In this document: piece by piece, positions 8,506-17,330 of the stretch
Layout: every line of letters starts with the position of its first letter
Numbering within the stretch: position 1 is the first letter of the stretch
Program-made: the position numbers and the translations under genes
Assembly: GCA_964633225.1 (NCBI GenBank)
Contig: CAZWFQ010000007.1
Location: forward strand, 1 to 64,000
Source: JAKQIM01 sp964633225
GTDB lineage: Bacteria > Chloroflexota > Anaerolineae > Anaerolineales > UBA4823
Direction of reading: 5' to 3'
Length of the DNA: 64,000 bases
The notes under the pieces: generated by a model
Told to the model about the DNA's origin: nothing
The model's database searches: none
Seen by the model: the letters and a program-made list of their open reading frames with translations, nothing else

Positions 8506-8655
8506 GAGGTAATAATGAAGAGAGTGCCCTGACAGGGAACCCTGCCAGCAAGGGTCATCGTAACTATTGCTGCTGAATAGGGTTATATAGCTGTCAGCAG
8601 TTACAGTCTCATCCCTTTTTATAGTTTATCAAATAATGCCAAGGAGTAAAGGTCT

Positions 8656-9507
8656 ATGGCAAAGATTGCGTTAGTAACAGACAGTACCGGTTACATCCCG
8701 GCTGACCTGGTGGAAAAGTATCACATCACGGTCGCCCCCCTGATTTTGATCCTGGGTCAAGAAGTGTTCGAAGATGGTGTCAGCATCATGCCCAGTGAGT
8801 TTTATGTTCGCTTGAAGAACAGCCCTGTTATGCCCACCTCCTCGCAGGTCACTGTATCCAGGTTCCAGCAGATCTATGAAAACCTGCTCAACCAGGGTTA
8901 TGAGATCTTGTGCATGGTAATCTCTTCCAAGCTTTCAGGTACTTTGAATTCGGCTGTCCAGGCGCGCGAGAGCCTACCTGCCGGCGCACCGATTCATATC
9001 GTTGATACCAATGCCACTGCAATGGCAATGGGCTTCCAGGTGTTGAGCGTGGCGCGTGCTATTGAGCAGGGCGCTTCGATGCCAGAATGCCTGGCCCTGG
9101 CAGAGCAGGCCCAGCAGCACTCTGGCATTATCTTTGCGGTGGACACATTGGAATTCTTGCACCGCGGCGGACGCATTGGCGGCGGCAGCCGTTTCTTGGG
9201 CACTGCCCTGAACATTAAGCCGATTTTGCACCTGCGAGACGGCAAGGTGGATGCCCTGGAGCGCGTGCGCACGCGCAAAAAATCGCTGGCCCGCCTGGTC
9301 GAGCTGGTGGGAGAAAGAACTGGCGGACAAAAGCCCCTGCGCCTGGCTGTGGTGCACGCCAATGCCGCCGAAGAAGCCCAGGACTTGCTTAAACAGGCTT
9401 CTGCCAAGCTGGGCGCCAGCGAGAGCATCTTCGGCGAGGTCAGCCCCGTAGTCGGCACCCATGCCGGTCCCGGCGTGGTGGGCCTGGCGTATATGTACGG
9501 GATGTAA
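8656..9507 (+). CDS. DegV family fatty-acid-binding protein
   Basis: DegV/FakB proteins hold a fatty acid for phosphorylation by fatty acid kinase FakA. The 283-aa product has the family N-terminus VTDSTGYIPADLVEKY, the SSKLSGTLNSA loop that contacts the carboxylate, and FLHRGGRIG in the second domain. An AAGGAG site precedes the ATG. The 187-bp gap to divergent ffh contains an imperfect hairpin (GTAACT at 8560-8565 with AGTTAC at 8599-8604). No fakA-like gene is in the window. The gene stands alone and ends at a terminator. Confidence 0.93.
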   Translation: MAKIALVTDSTGYIPADLVEKYHITVAPLILILGQEVFEDGVSIMPSEFYVRLKNSPVMPTSSQVTVSRFQQIYENLLNQGYEILCMVISSKLSGTLNSAVQARESLPAGAPIHIVDTNATAMAMGFQVLSVARAIEQGASMPECLALAEQAQQHSGIIFAVDTLEFLHRGGRIGGGSRFLGTALNIKPILHLRDGKVDALERVRTRKKSLARLVELVGERTGGQKPLRLAVVHANAAEEAQDLLKQASAKLGASESIFGEVSPVVGTHAGPGVVGLAYMYGM

Positions 9508-9521
9508 TGTACTTAATAACC

Positions 9522-9555
9522 AGCAGGGGCTGCGTACGCGGCCCCTGCTTTGTTT
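9522..9555 (+). terminator. Terminator after degV
   Basis: A 9-bp GC-rich stem AGCAGGGGC (9522-9530) / GCCCCTGCT (9541-9549), whose interior GCGTACGC is itself self-complementary, followed by TTGTTT. It lies 15 bp past the degV stop and converges on the acetyltransferase stop. Confidence 0.8.
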
Positions 9556-10435
9556 AACCGAGCGCCAGGCTGGCTTGTGAAAGCACCTGCTGGCGCCGGC
9601 CATGGGAACCGCTGACTCGCCAGCCCATGTGCTTGTTGCTGCGCATCCACTCAAAGCCGTAGCGCGCCAGCAGCTCTCTGATCTCCTTGTTTTCAGAAGA
9701 TGGATTGACTGCCAGTGCCCCTTCGTAAGTCAAGGCTAGGGCGGTTTGCAACAAGGCTTCAGCCTGCCCCGATTGCAGCATCACCCACGGTCCGATGCGG
9801 TTCTTTTGTGCAATCAAATAACCGGTCACTTGCCCGGTCTCGTTTCGTTGTAAGTAGGAGCGCCCGGGGTAAGCCTCCAACAGGGCCTGGAGCGATTTGC
9901 GCCGGTCTGCGCCAAAAACGGCCCGGTCCAAGGGCGCCAATTCGTCTAGCTCGCGCGGGGTGAGAGGTTGGATGCGGTGCCTTTGCAGGTGCCCGCCTGG
10001 TAGCGGCGCGGCTGGGCTGAGGGGGCGCACGTAGATGCCTGTCTCGTCATAGCTGACGAAGCCCAGCTTCTCATACAGCGGGCGGCCCATAACGCTGGCA
10101 TCCAGCCAGGATGCGGGCGCCTGCTGCCCAGAGCGGCTGTGGGCCTCGATCCAGGCCAGGATGAATTGCATCAGCGTCATGCCAAATCCCTGGCGTTGGG
10201 CCTCGGGATGGACTGCCATCAAGCCCACGTGGGCAAAATCGCCGTAATGAATTGCGCCCACCATCCCCATCAGTTGCCCTTCCTGTTCGGCGGCAAACCA
10301 GCCATCGGGCTGTACCTGGCGGTAGATGGTCAAGTCTTGTACCCGGCTGACGGATGTGTGAAAGGCCAGGTTTAATAGTTCGTCGGCAGGGTCAAGGTCA
10401 GCATCGGTGAATTCACGGATGAATAATTGGGACAT
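9554..10435 (-). CDS. GNAT acetyltransferase, two-domain (YitI-like)
   Basis: The N-terminal half (about 1-140) is a GNAT fold with the acetyl-CoA signature VHPEAQRQGFG. The C-terminal half (about 150-290), containing LDRAVFGADRRKSLQALL and a GYLIAQ strand, resembles the second GNAT-like domain of the YitI/Acetyltransf_18 group. The substrate cannot be read from the sequence. The start at 10435 (MSQLFIREF) is preferred over an in-frame one at 10531 because a strong GGAGGTG site lies directly upstream, giving 293 aa. It is convergent with degV and is the left neighbour of the R-M genes. Confidence 0.85.
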   Translation of the reverse strand: MSQLFIREFTDADLDPADELLNLAFHTSVSRVQDLTIYRQVQPDGWFAAEQEGQLMGMVGAIHYGDFAHVGLMAVHPEAQRQGFGMTLMQFILAWIEAHSRSGQQAPASWLDASVMGRPLYEKLGFVSYDETGIYVRPLSPAAPLPGGHLQRHRIQPLTPRELDELAPLDRAVFGADRRKSLQALLEAYPGRSYLQRNETGQVTGYLIAQKNRIGPWVMLQSGQAEALLQTALALTYEGALAVNPSSENKEIRELLARYGFEWMRSNKHMGWRVSGSHGRRQQVLSQASLALG

Positions 10436-10561
10436 TCGCACCTCCAAAAGTCGATGGTGGGGGTTGTAGGATTCTATGCTGCATCCTGCCTGGTGTTTCT
10501 TGTTGTGGATATTATAAAGCGACATACACAACCTTGTTAGATAAGCTTGGCGAAATCAAGC

Positions 10562-10590
10562 TTGACTTTCTTGCGATAGTTGGCTATATT
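10562..10590 (+). promoter_or_regulatory. Promoter of the methyltransferase gene, leaderless
   Basis: TTGACT (10562-10567), a 17-bp spacer and TATATT (10585-10590) match the consensus closely. Six bases later comes the ATG at 10597, so the predicted transcription start is the A of the start codon. This also selects 10597 over the in-frame 10534 start. Confidence 0.75.
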
Positions 10591-10596
10591 CGGGGT

Positions 10597-11508
10597 ATGG
10601 ATCGGTTTTCTTTTATCAATAATATTTTGCTAGGCGATTGCGGTGACGTGCTTAAAGGTTTACCTGATAATTCGGTAGATTTAATCTTTACATCGCCGCC
10701 TTATGCAGACCAGCGTCAGAAAACGTATGGCGGTGTTTCGCCTGATACGTATGTGAGTTGGTTCCTTCCCAAAACAGAACAATTTTTGCGAGTGCTTAAG
10801 CCTACGGGCACTTTTATCTTGAATATTAAAGAGCGCGTGGTGAATGGGGAAAGACACACGTATGTGATCGAATTAATCCTGGCGATGAGAAGTCAGGGTT
10901 GGCTGTGGACCGAAGAATTCATGTGGCATAAGAAGAATTCATACCCCGGCAAATGGCCCAATCGGTTTCGAGACAACTGGGAACGGTTAATTCAATTCAA
11001 TAAATCCAAAAATTTCAGCATGTATCAGGAAGCCGTTATGGTTCCTGTGGGTAACTGGGCAAAAGATAGGCTGGCAAAGCTAAGCCAGACCGATCAAACG
11101 CGCGATGAATCGAGAGTGGGCAGCGGTTTTGGAAAAAATGTCTCTAATTGGGTGGGGCGTGATATGGTCTATCCCAATAATGTCATTCACTTAGCAACTG
11201 AATGTGCGAACAAGAATCACAGTGCTGCGTTTCCGGTTGAATTGCCCAAATGGTTTATCAAGTTGTTTACAAGGCAGGGAGATGTTGTTTTGGATCCTTT
11301 TATTGGATCGGGAACGACTGCACTGGCGGCCATGCAGCTAGGCCGCAATTATGTCGGGATTGACCTTAATCCAGAATACATCGATATTGCACGCGATCGG
11401 GTGGCCGCGACGCAAATAGCTTTACCTATTGTCGCAGAAGAACACGGGGATTACCAGGCGATAAGTATGTCAGATTCTTTGCGAGAGGATAAGCATGAAT
11501 CCACTTAA
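10597..11508 (+). CDS. Type II DNA methyltransferase (beta class)
   Basis: A 303-aa N4-cytosine/N6-adenine methyltransferase that should protect sites from the nuclease encoded next. Motif IV (TSPPY, about residue 35) comes near the N-terminus, and the SAM-binding motif (DPFIGSGTTALAAMQ) comes at the C-terminus with YVGIDLNPEYIDIA. This circular order defines the beta group. SPPY is commoner in N4-cytosine enzymes, but the modified base is not certain. The target-recognition segment lies between about 75 and 215. The gene is visibly richer in A+T than its neighbours, suggesting recent acquisition. Its 3' end overlaps the endonuclease start by 14 nt. Confidence 0.92.
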   Translation: MDRFSFINNILLGDCGDVLKGLPDNSVDLIFTSPPYADQRQKTYGGVSPDTYVSWFLPKTEQFLRVLKPTGTFILNIKERVVNGERHTYVIELILAMRSQGWLWTEEFMWHKKNSYPGKWPNRFRDNWERLIQFNKSKNFSMYQEAVMVPVGNWAKDRLAKLSQTDQTRDESRVGSGFGKNVSNWVGRDMVYPNNVIHLATECANKNHSAAFPVELPKWFIKLFTRQGDVVLDPFIGSGTTALAAMQLGRNYVGIDLNPEYIDIARDRVAATQIALPIVAEEHGDYQAISMSDSLREDKHEST

Positions 11509-12235
11509 CCTGCAAAACGTGTGCGACTATGTGAATGACCATATCGTTGACTTTCACGAGCGGCGTCTTAAATCTTTGGGGGAATTGAGATTAGAGAAAC
11601 TGCTGAACAAGAATCCTTATTTATTCAAGGCGAAGAACATAACAACTGCCAACGAGTTAATCTCGGGCTTGTTGGATGCCTTTCTCTCATCATCCGAAGA
11701 AAAGCTTTTTGGGGACTTTCTGGAAGGCTTGGCGGTATTTGTTGCCGAAATGACTTGTGGCGGTCATAAGTCGGCTGCCCCAGGGGTGGATTTAGAGTTT
11801 ATCAATAACGGTATTCACTATGTGGTTTCGATAAAATCCGGGCCTCATTGGGGCAATAGCTCGCAGCAAGGCAAGCTCGAACAAGATCTTAAGAATGCCA
11901 TGTCCAGGTTGAAACAATTGCAACGGGGGGCAAATGTACAGCCTGTATTGGGAATATGCTATGGGAAAATGAAAACAAGTTATCTAAGGGGATATGTGAA
12001 GGTGGTTGGGCAGAATTTTTGGTACCTAATCAGCGAGAATCAGAACTTATATACGGATCTCATTGAGCCGGTTGGGTACCGGGCCAAAGAGCATAATGAT
12101 TCTTTCTCCTTTGAAAAAGGCAAGGTAACGAACCGGCTCACCAAACAGTTCATTGATCAATTTTGCGACGATGGCGGTGCGATCAACTGGGTGAAATTGG
12201 TTGAGTTCAACAGCGGGAATTTTGACTTACAGTAG
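11495..12235 (+). CDS. Type II restriction endonuclease, PmeII-like
   Basis: A 246-aa protein directly downstream of, and overlapping, the methyltransferase; a GAGAGGAT site lies just before its ATG inside that gene. The core has GVDLEF followed by YVVSIKSGPHWGNSSQ, a recognisable variant of the PD-(D/E)xK nuclease fold in which the usual D/E before xK is Ser. KNPYLFKAKN and LLDAFLSSSEEKLFG match my recollection of the family called PmeII-type; I could not check this by search. The cleavage site cannot be deduced. The coupled order M then R delays nuclease relative to methylase. Base composition is AT-rich like the partner gene. Confidence 0.78.
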   Translation: MNPLNLQNVCDYVNDHIVDFHERRLKSLGELRLEKLLNKNPYLFKAKNITTANELISGLLDAFLSSSEEKLFGDFLEGLAVFVAEMTCGGHKSAAPGVDLEFINNGIHYVVSIKSGPHWGNSSQQGKLEQDLKNAMSRLKQLQRGANVQPVLGICYGKMKTSYLRGYVKVVGQNFWYLISENQNLYTDLIEPVGYRAKEHNDSFSFEKGKVTNRLTKQFIDQFCDDGGAINWVKLVEFNSGNFDLQ

Positions 12236-12253
12236 CGTTTGCCAGACGGCTTG

Positions 12254-12538
12254 CTACAGCACCATCACCACCTGCTCTTGGGCGTTCAGTTCCAGGTAGA
12301 TGGCGTCGAGCTGGGCCCGGCTTTCGGCGTTGATGACCACCGTTACCGAGCGGAAGCGCCCGCCGCTGCTCAGCTTGCGTTGGATCTGGCTGGTGGCAGG
12401 GTCGGCAATGTGCTTGTGGACAATGCCCACCACCAGGGTCTCGAAATCATCATGGTTGGGCCCCATGGCTTTGACCGGAAATTGGCAGGGGAAGGTCAGG
12501 CCCAGCGGGGCGGAGTTGTCGTCAGAAGGATCATTCAT
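12254..12538 (-). CDS. DUF493 (UPF0250, YbeD-like) small protein
   Basis: A 94-aa protein with the YbeD-like ferredoxin-type fold signature: FPCQFPVKAMGPNHDDFETLVVGIVHKH near the N-terminus and GGRFRSVTVVINAESRAQLDAIYLEL toward the C-terminus. The biochemical role of the family is not settled. It starts 21 bp after the large kinase gene on the same strand and is probably cotranscribed with it. Its stop is 18 bp from the convergent endonuclease stop. Confidence 0.85.
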   Translation of the reverse strand: MNDPSDDNSAPLGLTFPCQFPVKAMGPNHDDFETLVVGIVHKHIADPATSQIQRKLSSGGRFRSVTVVINAESRAQLDAIYLELNAQEQVVMVL

Positions 12539-12559
12539 TGGGTAAAAATCCAGAGCATC

Positions 12560-15500
12560 TTAGCGCAGCGGGATATCGGCGGTGATGGGCAAGAGAATGT
12601 GGAAGATGCTGCCGGGACAGCGTTCTTCGTCCTGGCATTCGCTCTCCACCCAGATGCGCCCGTGGTGAGCCGCCACGATGCCGCGCGCAATTGCCAGCCC
12701 CAGGCCAGGGCCGCCGCCTTTGAACTTGGTGTCGCCGGAAGAGTGGACTTCTACGGCGCCGGTTTGATAGAACTTGTCAAAGATCAGATCCTGGTGCTCC
12801 TTATCGATGCCGATGCCGCTATCCTGGATCTGGATATCTACGCAAGCTCCCAGTTCGTTGTCTTGCACCACCATGCCGCGGGCCACAATATGCCCCCCAT
12901 CGGGAGTGTATTTGATGGCGTTGCCGATCACATTTTGCAGTACCTTCAGGATCAAGGTGGGGTCGGCATGGATCAACGGCACGTTCTCCAGGTTTTCTAA
13001 CTCGAGAGACAGGCTGCGCTCTTGCAAGGCGGGGGTTATGTCGGCCTGGATGCGTTTGAGGGTCACGCCGATGGACATGATCTCGGGGCGCATATCCAGC
13101 ACCTGGCTGTCGATGCGCGCCACGTCGAGCATGCTGTTGACGATGGTGTGCAGGCGGTCGATGCCTTTCAGCACGCCCTTGACCGCCTCGGTCAGGTACT
13201 GGCTGTTCTTGACAGTGGCATCATTGGTGAACATGCCCAGGTAGCCCTTCATCACCGTCAGGGGGGTGCGCAGTTCATGCGCAGCCACGTTGATGAAGAC
13301 GGTCTTGTTCTTGTCTAGCTTTTCGAGCTGCTGATAGGCAACCTTCAACTCTTCGGTGCGCTGGGCCACCATCTCTTCGAGCTGTTCGTTGAAGCGTGTG
13401 ATCTCGTTGTACAGGCCGGCATTCTCCAGGGCGATGGCAGCCTGCAGGGCAAAGGTGGATGCCATCACGTCATCATCCTGGCTGAAGGCGCGCACATCTT
13501 TGCGCGTTAGCGAGAGCATGCCGATGACATGGTCTTTTGAGAAGAGCGGCACGCCCATCCACGAATGGTTGAGCGGCAGCCAGTCTTGCTGTTTCCAGCC
13601 TGAAATACGGGTTACATCGTCGATGATGACCGGGCGGCCTGCCGCCACCACCTGCTCGAAGACGTCACCTTCGCGGATGTCGACCAGCAGGTCGCGGGCG
13701 CGTTCGTCTTTGGGGAAGCCGCGCTGCGCCACAATGCGCAGCACGTCGCCCTCTTGCAATAAGAGTGAGCTGCGTTCGTAGGGTACCACCAGGGCCAATT
13801 GTTCCAATACGTAACCAGGCACCTCGTGCAGCTTGAGACTGCTGGAGAGTTTACGCCCGGCCTGCACCAAGATCTCTGCCACCTGGCGGCGCTCTTGCTC
13901 GGCCTGGTACATGTGGGCGCCTTCGATGGCCGTGGCAGCCTGGGTTGCCAGCGACATAAGCAGGTCCACATCGTGCTGCTCGAACTGGCGTTGGTCGATG
14001 CGGTTAATGGCCGTGACCGTTCCGATGACCAGGTCTTTGGCCTTGAGCGGCACTACGATGACCGATCCGGTGCCGGCGCGGCGCCGTCTTTCAGCGGTCT
14101 CGGGCGGCTCAATGCCGTCCTCTGCACTGCGCGAGAGCACCGGTTGGCCGGTTTCAAAAACTTGCCCGCTGATGCCGCTTTTTAGCTCGTGGTAGGTGGT
14201 GTCTAGGTCGTCGATGATGCGGCCGTTATGCACCGAGAGCAGTACCTTTTCTTGGAGATGGTCTACCAAAAAGACCAGCACCCGGTCGGCCTGCACCAGC
14301 CCGGTGAAGTGATTGGTAAGTTTCTGGCAGATCTCGGCCACTTCGGTGGCGCCCAAGATGGCGCGCGCCGCCCGGAAGAGGCCGTCGGTTTCAGCCAGGG
14401 CCTGTTGGGCACGCTGGGCGGCGGTTTCGGCGGTTTTCTTGGCAATATCCAACTCGATGGCGTGCTGCTCAGAGCGCACCAAAAGCCGCCCAATCTCTTG
14501 CATGGCCTGCTCGCGTTCTTTGACCAGCAGGGCGCGATAAATGGCGCTGCTCAGCAGGTTGCTCAGGCGGATGTACACTTCCCACTCGCGCGGGCCAACC
14601 TCGGTCCACAAGAAGCCCATCGGCGCCCCGGCAAAGCTTTGCAGTGTGATGACTGCGCTGAAACGTCGCCCCTGCGGCAGGCAGTTGGCAGGCGCCATCT
14701 GGCGGGCCGGGAAGGACGGCAGCTCAGCGGGGTTGAGCCCTGGCTGGGCGGCGTCGTATGCAAAGAAGAGGCGCGCCTGTGGGTCGCGGCGCAGCAGGGA
14801 TGGCGAGGCGCTCAGGTCTGTGGGATCGAAGAGGGCCAGGTGGCAGTGCCGAATGCCCAGAGCGGGGAAGTGCTGCGTGGTGGCGCCAGCCATCTCGCGC
14901 ATGCTGGGGAGTGTTGCCAGGGTATGGCCCAGGCCTTGCAAAAGCGCTTCTTGCTGTTCCACTTCCAGGCGTTGGTAGGCCTGCTCGCGCTGGGCTACCT
15001 CGCCCACCAGGATGCGGGCCTGCTCCAGCAGGTTTTCGGCTTGCAGCATGGTGATGCGATCGGGCAGGTAGGGCAGCACCTGGCGGCGGAATTCGGATAA
15101 GAAGCTGTGCCAGAAGTTGGTATCTCGGTTAGCCACTGGCAGCCGCTGTACTGCCAGCAGGGACTGGGCGATGGCCTTAGGGAAATCATCTTGGGTCTTG
15201 CCGCCCATATCGCTTAAGAAGCAATCCCACAAGTTTGCTAGCGTAGCGGTCACACGCCGCCGGTCGGCAGCAGATGTGGTCAGCATGTCATCCATGAAGA
15301 CCTGGTGCAATTCTTCGAGGGCGTTTTTGCGCTGGGCCTTTAGCGCCGCCAGGGGGGGCTGCCCCTCGGGCAGGGAGACCGTCTCAGCGATCAGTGTGAG
15401 ATCGTCGCAGGCTACCTGGCGCAAGGCCTGGGGCAGGCAGCCGCAGGACCAGCGCGTGACCAGCTCGGTGGGCATGACGATCTGTTTGGGGGTGGTCTCG

Positions 15501-16315
15501 CCGCGGATGAGCTGCATCAGCATGGCAATGGCCTGTTTGCCCGAGGAATAGAAGGGCTGGCGCACCGTGGTGAGCGGCACGCCCAGCACCTGGGCTTCCA
15601 GTACATCATCAAAGCCCACCAGGGCCACCTCGGTGGGCACCTGCAGGCCGCATTCTTGCAGGCCATCCAGGGCGCCAAAGGCCATGCGGTCATTGGCGGC
15701 GGCTACGGCGTCGAACTTGACCTGGCGTTCTTCGAGCAGGGTGTGTACGGCGGCTCGCCCGCTGTCTAGGTTGAAATCGCCGGCTACCACAAGCTGGGGA
15801 TCGAAAAGCAGGCTGTGCGCCTTCAGGGTGTCAAGATACGCCTGGTAGCGCTGTTCGGCTTCGATCTGCCCCTCGGGCCCGCGAATGAAGGCAATGCGCT
15901 GGCGGCCGTGTTCTTGGATCAGGTGTTCCACTGCCAGGCACATGCCGTTGTAACTATCTGACAAGATGGCTGGGATGTCGCCGGCAGCCATCGAGATGGT
16001 CAGCATGGGGCGGGGTGCAAAGCGCTGGCAGAATTGCAGGACGGTTTCTTCTTCGACCCCGTGGCCAATATCGGCAAAGAAGATCAGGCCGTCGAGCTGC
16101 TGCGGGTCGATCAGGTCGTACAGCGAAAGATCGCCGCTGTTCTCCGGCTTGAGGGAGCCGCCAGCAAAGATGAGCAGGTTGACATTCATTTCCTCGGCGG
16201 CAGCGGTCAGGCCAGCCATCAGCTCTTTGCCCCAGGCCCGCCCAATGCGCGCAATCAGCAGACCGATGGTGGGCCGGCTGCTGCGCTTGCGAGAAGAGCG
16301 GGGTGGAGTGGGCAT
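12560..16315 (-). CDS. LacI-type sensor domain / GAF / histidine kinase
   Basis: A 1251-aa soluble sensor kinase with no membrane segment. Residues about 15-300 are a periplasmic-binding-protein-like domain of the LacI/GalR type (TIGLLIARIGRAWGKELMAG, ANDRMAFGAL, LVGFDDVLEA) with only a short basic N-terminus where the DNA-binding helix-turn-helix would be. A helical region follows, then two or three GAF domains (about 470-600, 650-800, 815-965) and a coiled coil. HisKA has His1013 in AHELRTPL. The ATPase domain has N, G1 and G2 boxes NAIKYTPDGG, DSGIGI and GGGPGLGLAIARG. The likely ligand is a small sugar-like molecule. No response regulator is adjacent. It has its own promoter at 16345-16373. 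Confidence 0.9.
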   Translation of the reverse strand: MPTPPRSSRKRSSRPTIGLLIARIGRAWGKELMAGLTAAAEEMNVNLLIFAGGSLKPENSGDLSLYDLIDPQQLDGLIFFADIGHGVEEETVLQFCQRFAPRPMLTISMAAGDIPAILSDSYNGMCLAVEHLIQEHGRQRIAFIRGPEGQIEAEQRYQAYLDTLKAHSLLFDPQLVVAGDFNLDSGRAAVHTLLEERQVKFDAVAAANDRMAFGALDGLQECGLQVPTEVALVGFDDVLEAQVLGVPLTTVRQPFYSSGKQAIAMLMQLIRGETTPKQIVMPTELVTRWSCGCLPQALRQVACDDLTLIAETVSLPEGQPPLAALKAQRKNALEELHQVFMDDMLTTSAADRRRVTATLANLWDCFLSDMGGKTQDDFPKAIAQSLLAVQRLPVANRDTNFWHSFLSEFRRQVLPYLPDRITMLQAENLLEQARILVGEVAQREQAYQRLEVEQQEALLQGLGHTLATLPSMREMAGATTQHFPALGIRHCHLALFDPTDLSASPSLLRRDPQARLFFAYDAAQPGLNPAELPSFPARQMAPANCLPQGRRFSAVITLQSFAGAPMGFLWTEVGPREWEVYIRLSNLLSSAIYRALLVKEREQAMQEIGRLLVRSEQHAIELDIAKKTAETAAQRAQQALAETDGLFRAARAILGATEVAEICQKLTNHFTGLVQADRVLVFLVDHLQEKVLLSVHNGRIIDDLDTTYHELKSGISGQVFETGQPVLSRSAEDGIEPPETAERRRRAGTGSVIVVPLKAKDLVIGTVTAINRIDQRQFEQHDVDLLMSLATQAATAIEGAHMYQAEQERRQVAEILVQAGRKLSSSLKLHEVPGYVLEQLALVVPYERSSLLLQEGDVLRIVAQRGFPKDERARDLLVDIREGDVFEQVVAAGRPVIIDDVTRISGWKQQDWLPLNHSWMGVPLFSKDHVIGMLSLTRKDVRAFSQDDDVMASTFALQAAIALENAGLYNEITRFNEQLEEMVAQRTEELKVAYQQLEKLDKNKTVFINVAAHELRTPLTVMKGYLGMFTNDATVKNSQYLTEAVKGVLKGIDRLHTIVNSMLDVARIDSQVLDMRPEIMSIGVTLKRIQADITPALQERSLSLELENLENVPLIHADPTLILKVLQNVIGNAIKYTPDGGHIVARGMVVQDNELGACVDIQIQDSGIGIDKEHQDLIFDKFYQTGAVEVHSSGDTKFKGGGPGLGLAIARGIVAAHHGRIWVESECQDEERCPGSIFHILLPITADIPLR

Positions 16316-16344
16316 AGGATGTTTATCGAATCAGCCTGACTACT

Positions 16345-16373
16345 ATTGTAAGCACAAATCCGCAAAATGCCAA
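16345..16373 (-). promoter_or_regulatory. Promoter of the LacI-sensor kinase
   Basis: On the minus strand TTGGCA (16373-16368) and TACAAT (16350-16345) are 17 bp apart. The predicted start is near 16338, about 23 nt before the ATG. Confidence 0.55.
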
Positions 16374-16409
16374 TGTGTCAAAGGGCCTTGCGGCATACAC
16401 AAATGTAAG

Positions 16410-17324
16410 TTAGGGCGTTCCGTCCCAGCCTGCCAGGCGGGCCGAAAGCCACCAGAAGGCCTGGCCTTTGAGGTAACAGTTGAGCGAGTGTGAATGAGCG
16501 CAGCTGAAAGCCGGGTCTGGGCAGTAGCCGGGGTGCGTGCTGCACCAATTGGCGCACCAGGGGCAGGTATCAGTGGGGATGCCGCTGTAGGGGGTGCCGT
16601 CTGGCAGCCAGCTTTCAATATCGGCGAAATCGTAGAGCACCTTATCGTTGTCGAGCACAAATTGGCGCACCATGTCGTTATTGCGGTTGAGCGTCTCGTA
16701 ACTGCCGGCATCGGTATGCCCGGTCATGTAGACGAAGCGCACGCCAGGATATTCGCTTTCGAGCTGGAGCATCATATCGAGGTAGCCCTGCACTTGCTGC
16801 ACGCTGAGCCAAGACATTTCGCCGCACCAGGACCACATAAAAACATTGGCTTCTGGTGAGTCGTTCAGCAGACCGCGTGCCCAATTCAGGTATGTCGATG
16901 CATTCCAACTGAAGCCAGAATAGCCCATGCGCAAGGATAGCGGGTCGCTGGGGTCGGGCGGGCTGCCCCACCCCATTGAGAAGTTGTAGGCTGGCGGGTT
17001 GACGTAGGCGCTCAAGTATTCTGCCCCGTCGTACACTTGCGTGCCATGCGAGGTGGAGCCGTAAGCCCAAACCACGTTCTGCTTGGCGGCTTCGATCCAT
17101 TGGGTGGGAATGAGGCTGATATCGCGGTGGTTATGATCCACCACAATGGCGGCCTCGGGCTGGGGAGATTGTTCGACGATATAGGGCAGGTAGAACTGCT
17201 CTGCCAGGGGGCGGGCGGTGGCAGGGCGGGGCTCTCCGACCAATGTCTGGCAGATGAGTGCTAACAAGACAGGGAATAGAACCAAAGTGTAAAATTTCTT
17301 ACGAGATGACGGGGTATTATTCAT
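16410..17324 (-). CDS. Secreted SGNH-hydrolase-like protein
   Basis: A 304-aa protein with an N-terminal basic patch and hydrophobic signal (about 10-30), so it is exported or anchored. The mature part has VVWAYGSTSHGTQVYDG, similar to block I of SGNH/GDSL esterases with a candidate nucleophile serine, and a His-rich, Cys-rich C-terminus (CPWCANWCSTHPGYCPDPAFSCAH is too long to be a known single motif, but the terminal His could complete a catalytic pair). Eight cysteines in the last 60 residues suggest disulphides or metal. The family is not firmly identified. It is third in a leftward run after the PPOX and Mut7-C genes. Confidence 0.6.
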   Translation of the reverse strand: MNNTPSSRKKFYTLVLFPVLLALICQTLVGEPRPATARPLAEQFYLPYIVEQSPQPEAAIVVDHNHRDISLIPTQWIEAAKQNVVWAYGSTSHGTQVYDGAEYLSAYVNPPAYNFSMGWGSPPDPSDPLSLRMGYSGFSWNASTYLNWARGLLNDSPEANVFMWSWCGEMSWLSVQQVQGYLDMMLQLESEYPGVRFVYMTGHTDAGSYETLNRNNDMVRQFVLDNDKVLYDFADIESWLPDGTPYSGIPTDTCPWCANWCSTHPGYCPDPAFSCAHSHSLNCYLKGQAFWWLSARLAGWDGTP

Positions 17325-17330
17325 GATATT

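Noticed and set aside
8520..8606. Small SRP RNA gene next to ffh
   Set aside because: The conserved tetraloop region and GGAAG/AGCA internal-loop pattern of SRP RNA are not present.
12254..12538. DUF493 gene as part of the R-M system
   Set aside because: It is on the opposite strand, GC-rich like the host, and follows the kinase gene by 21 bp.
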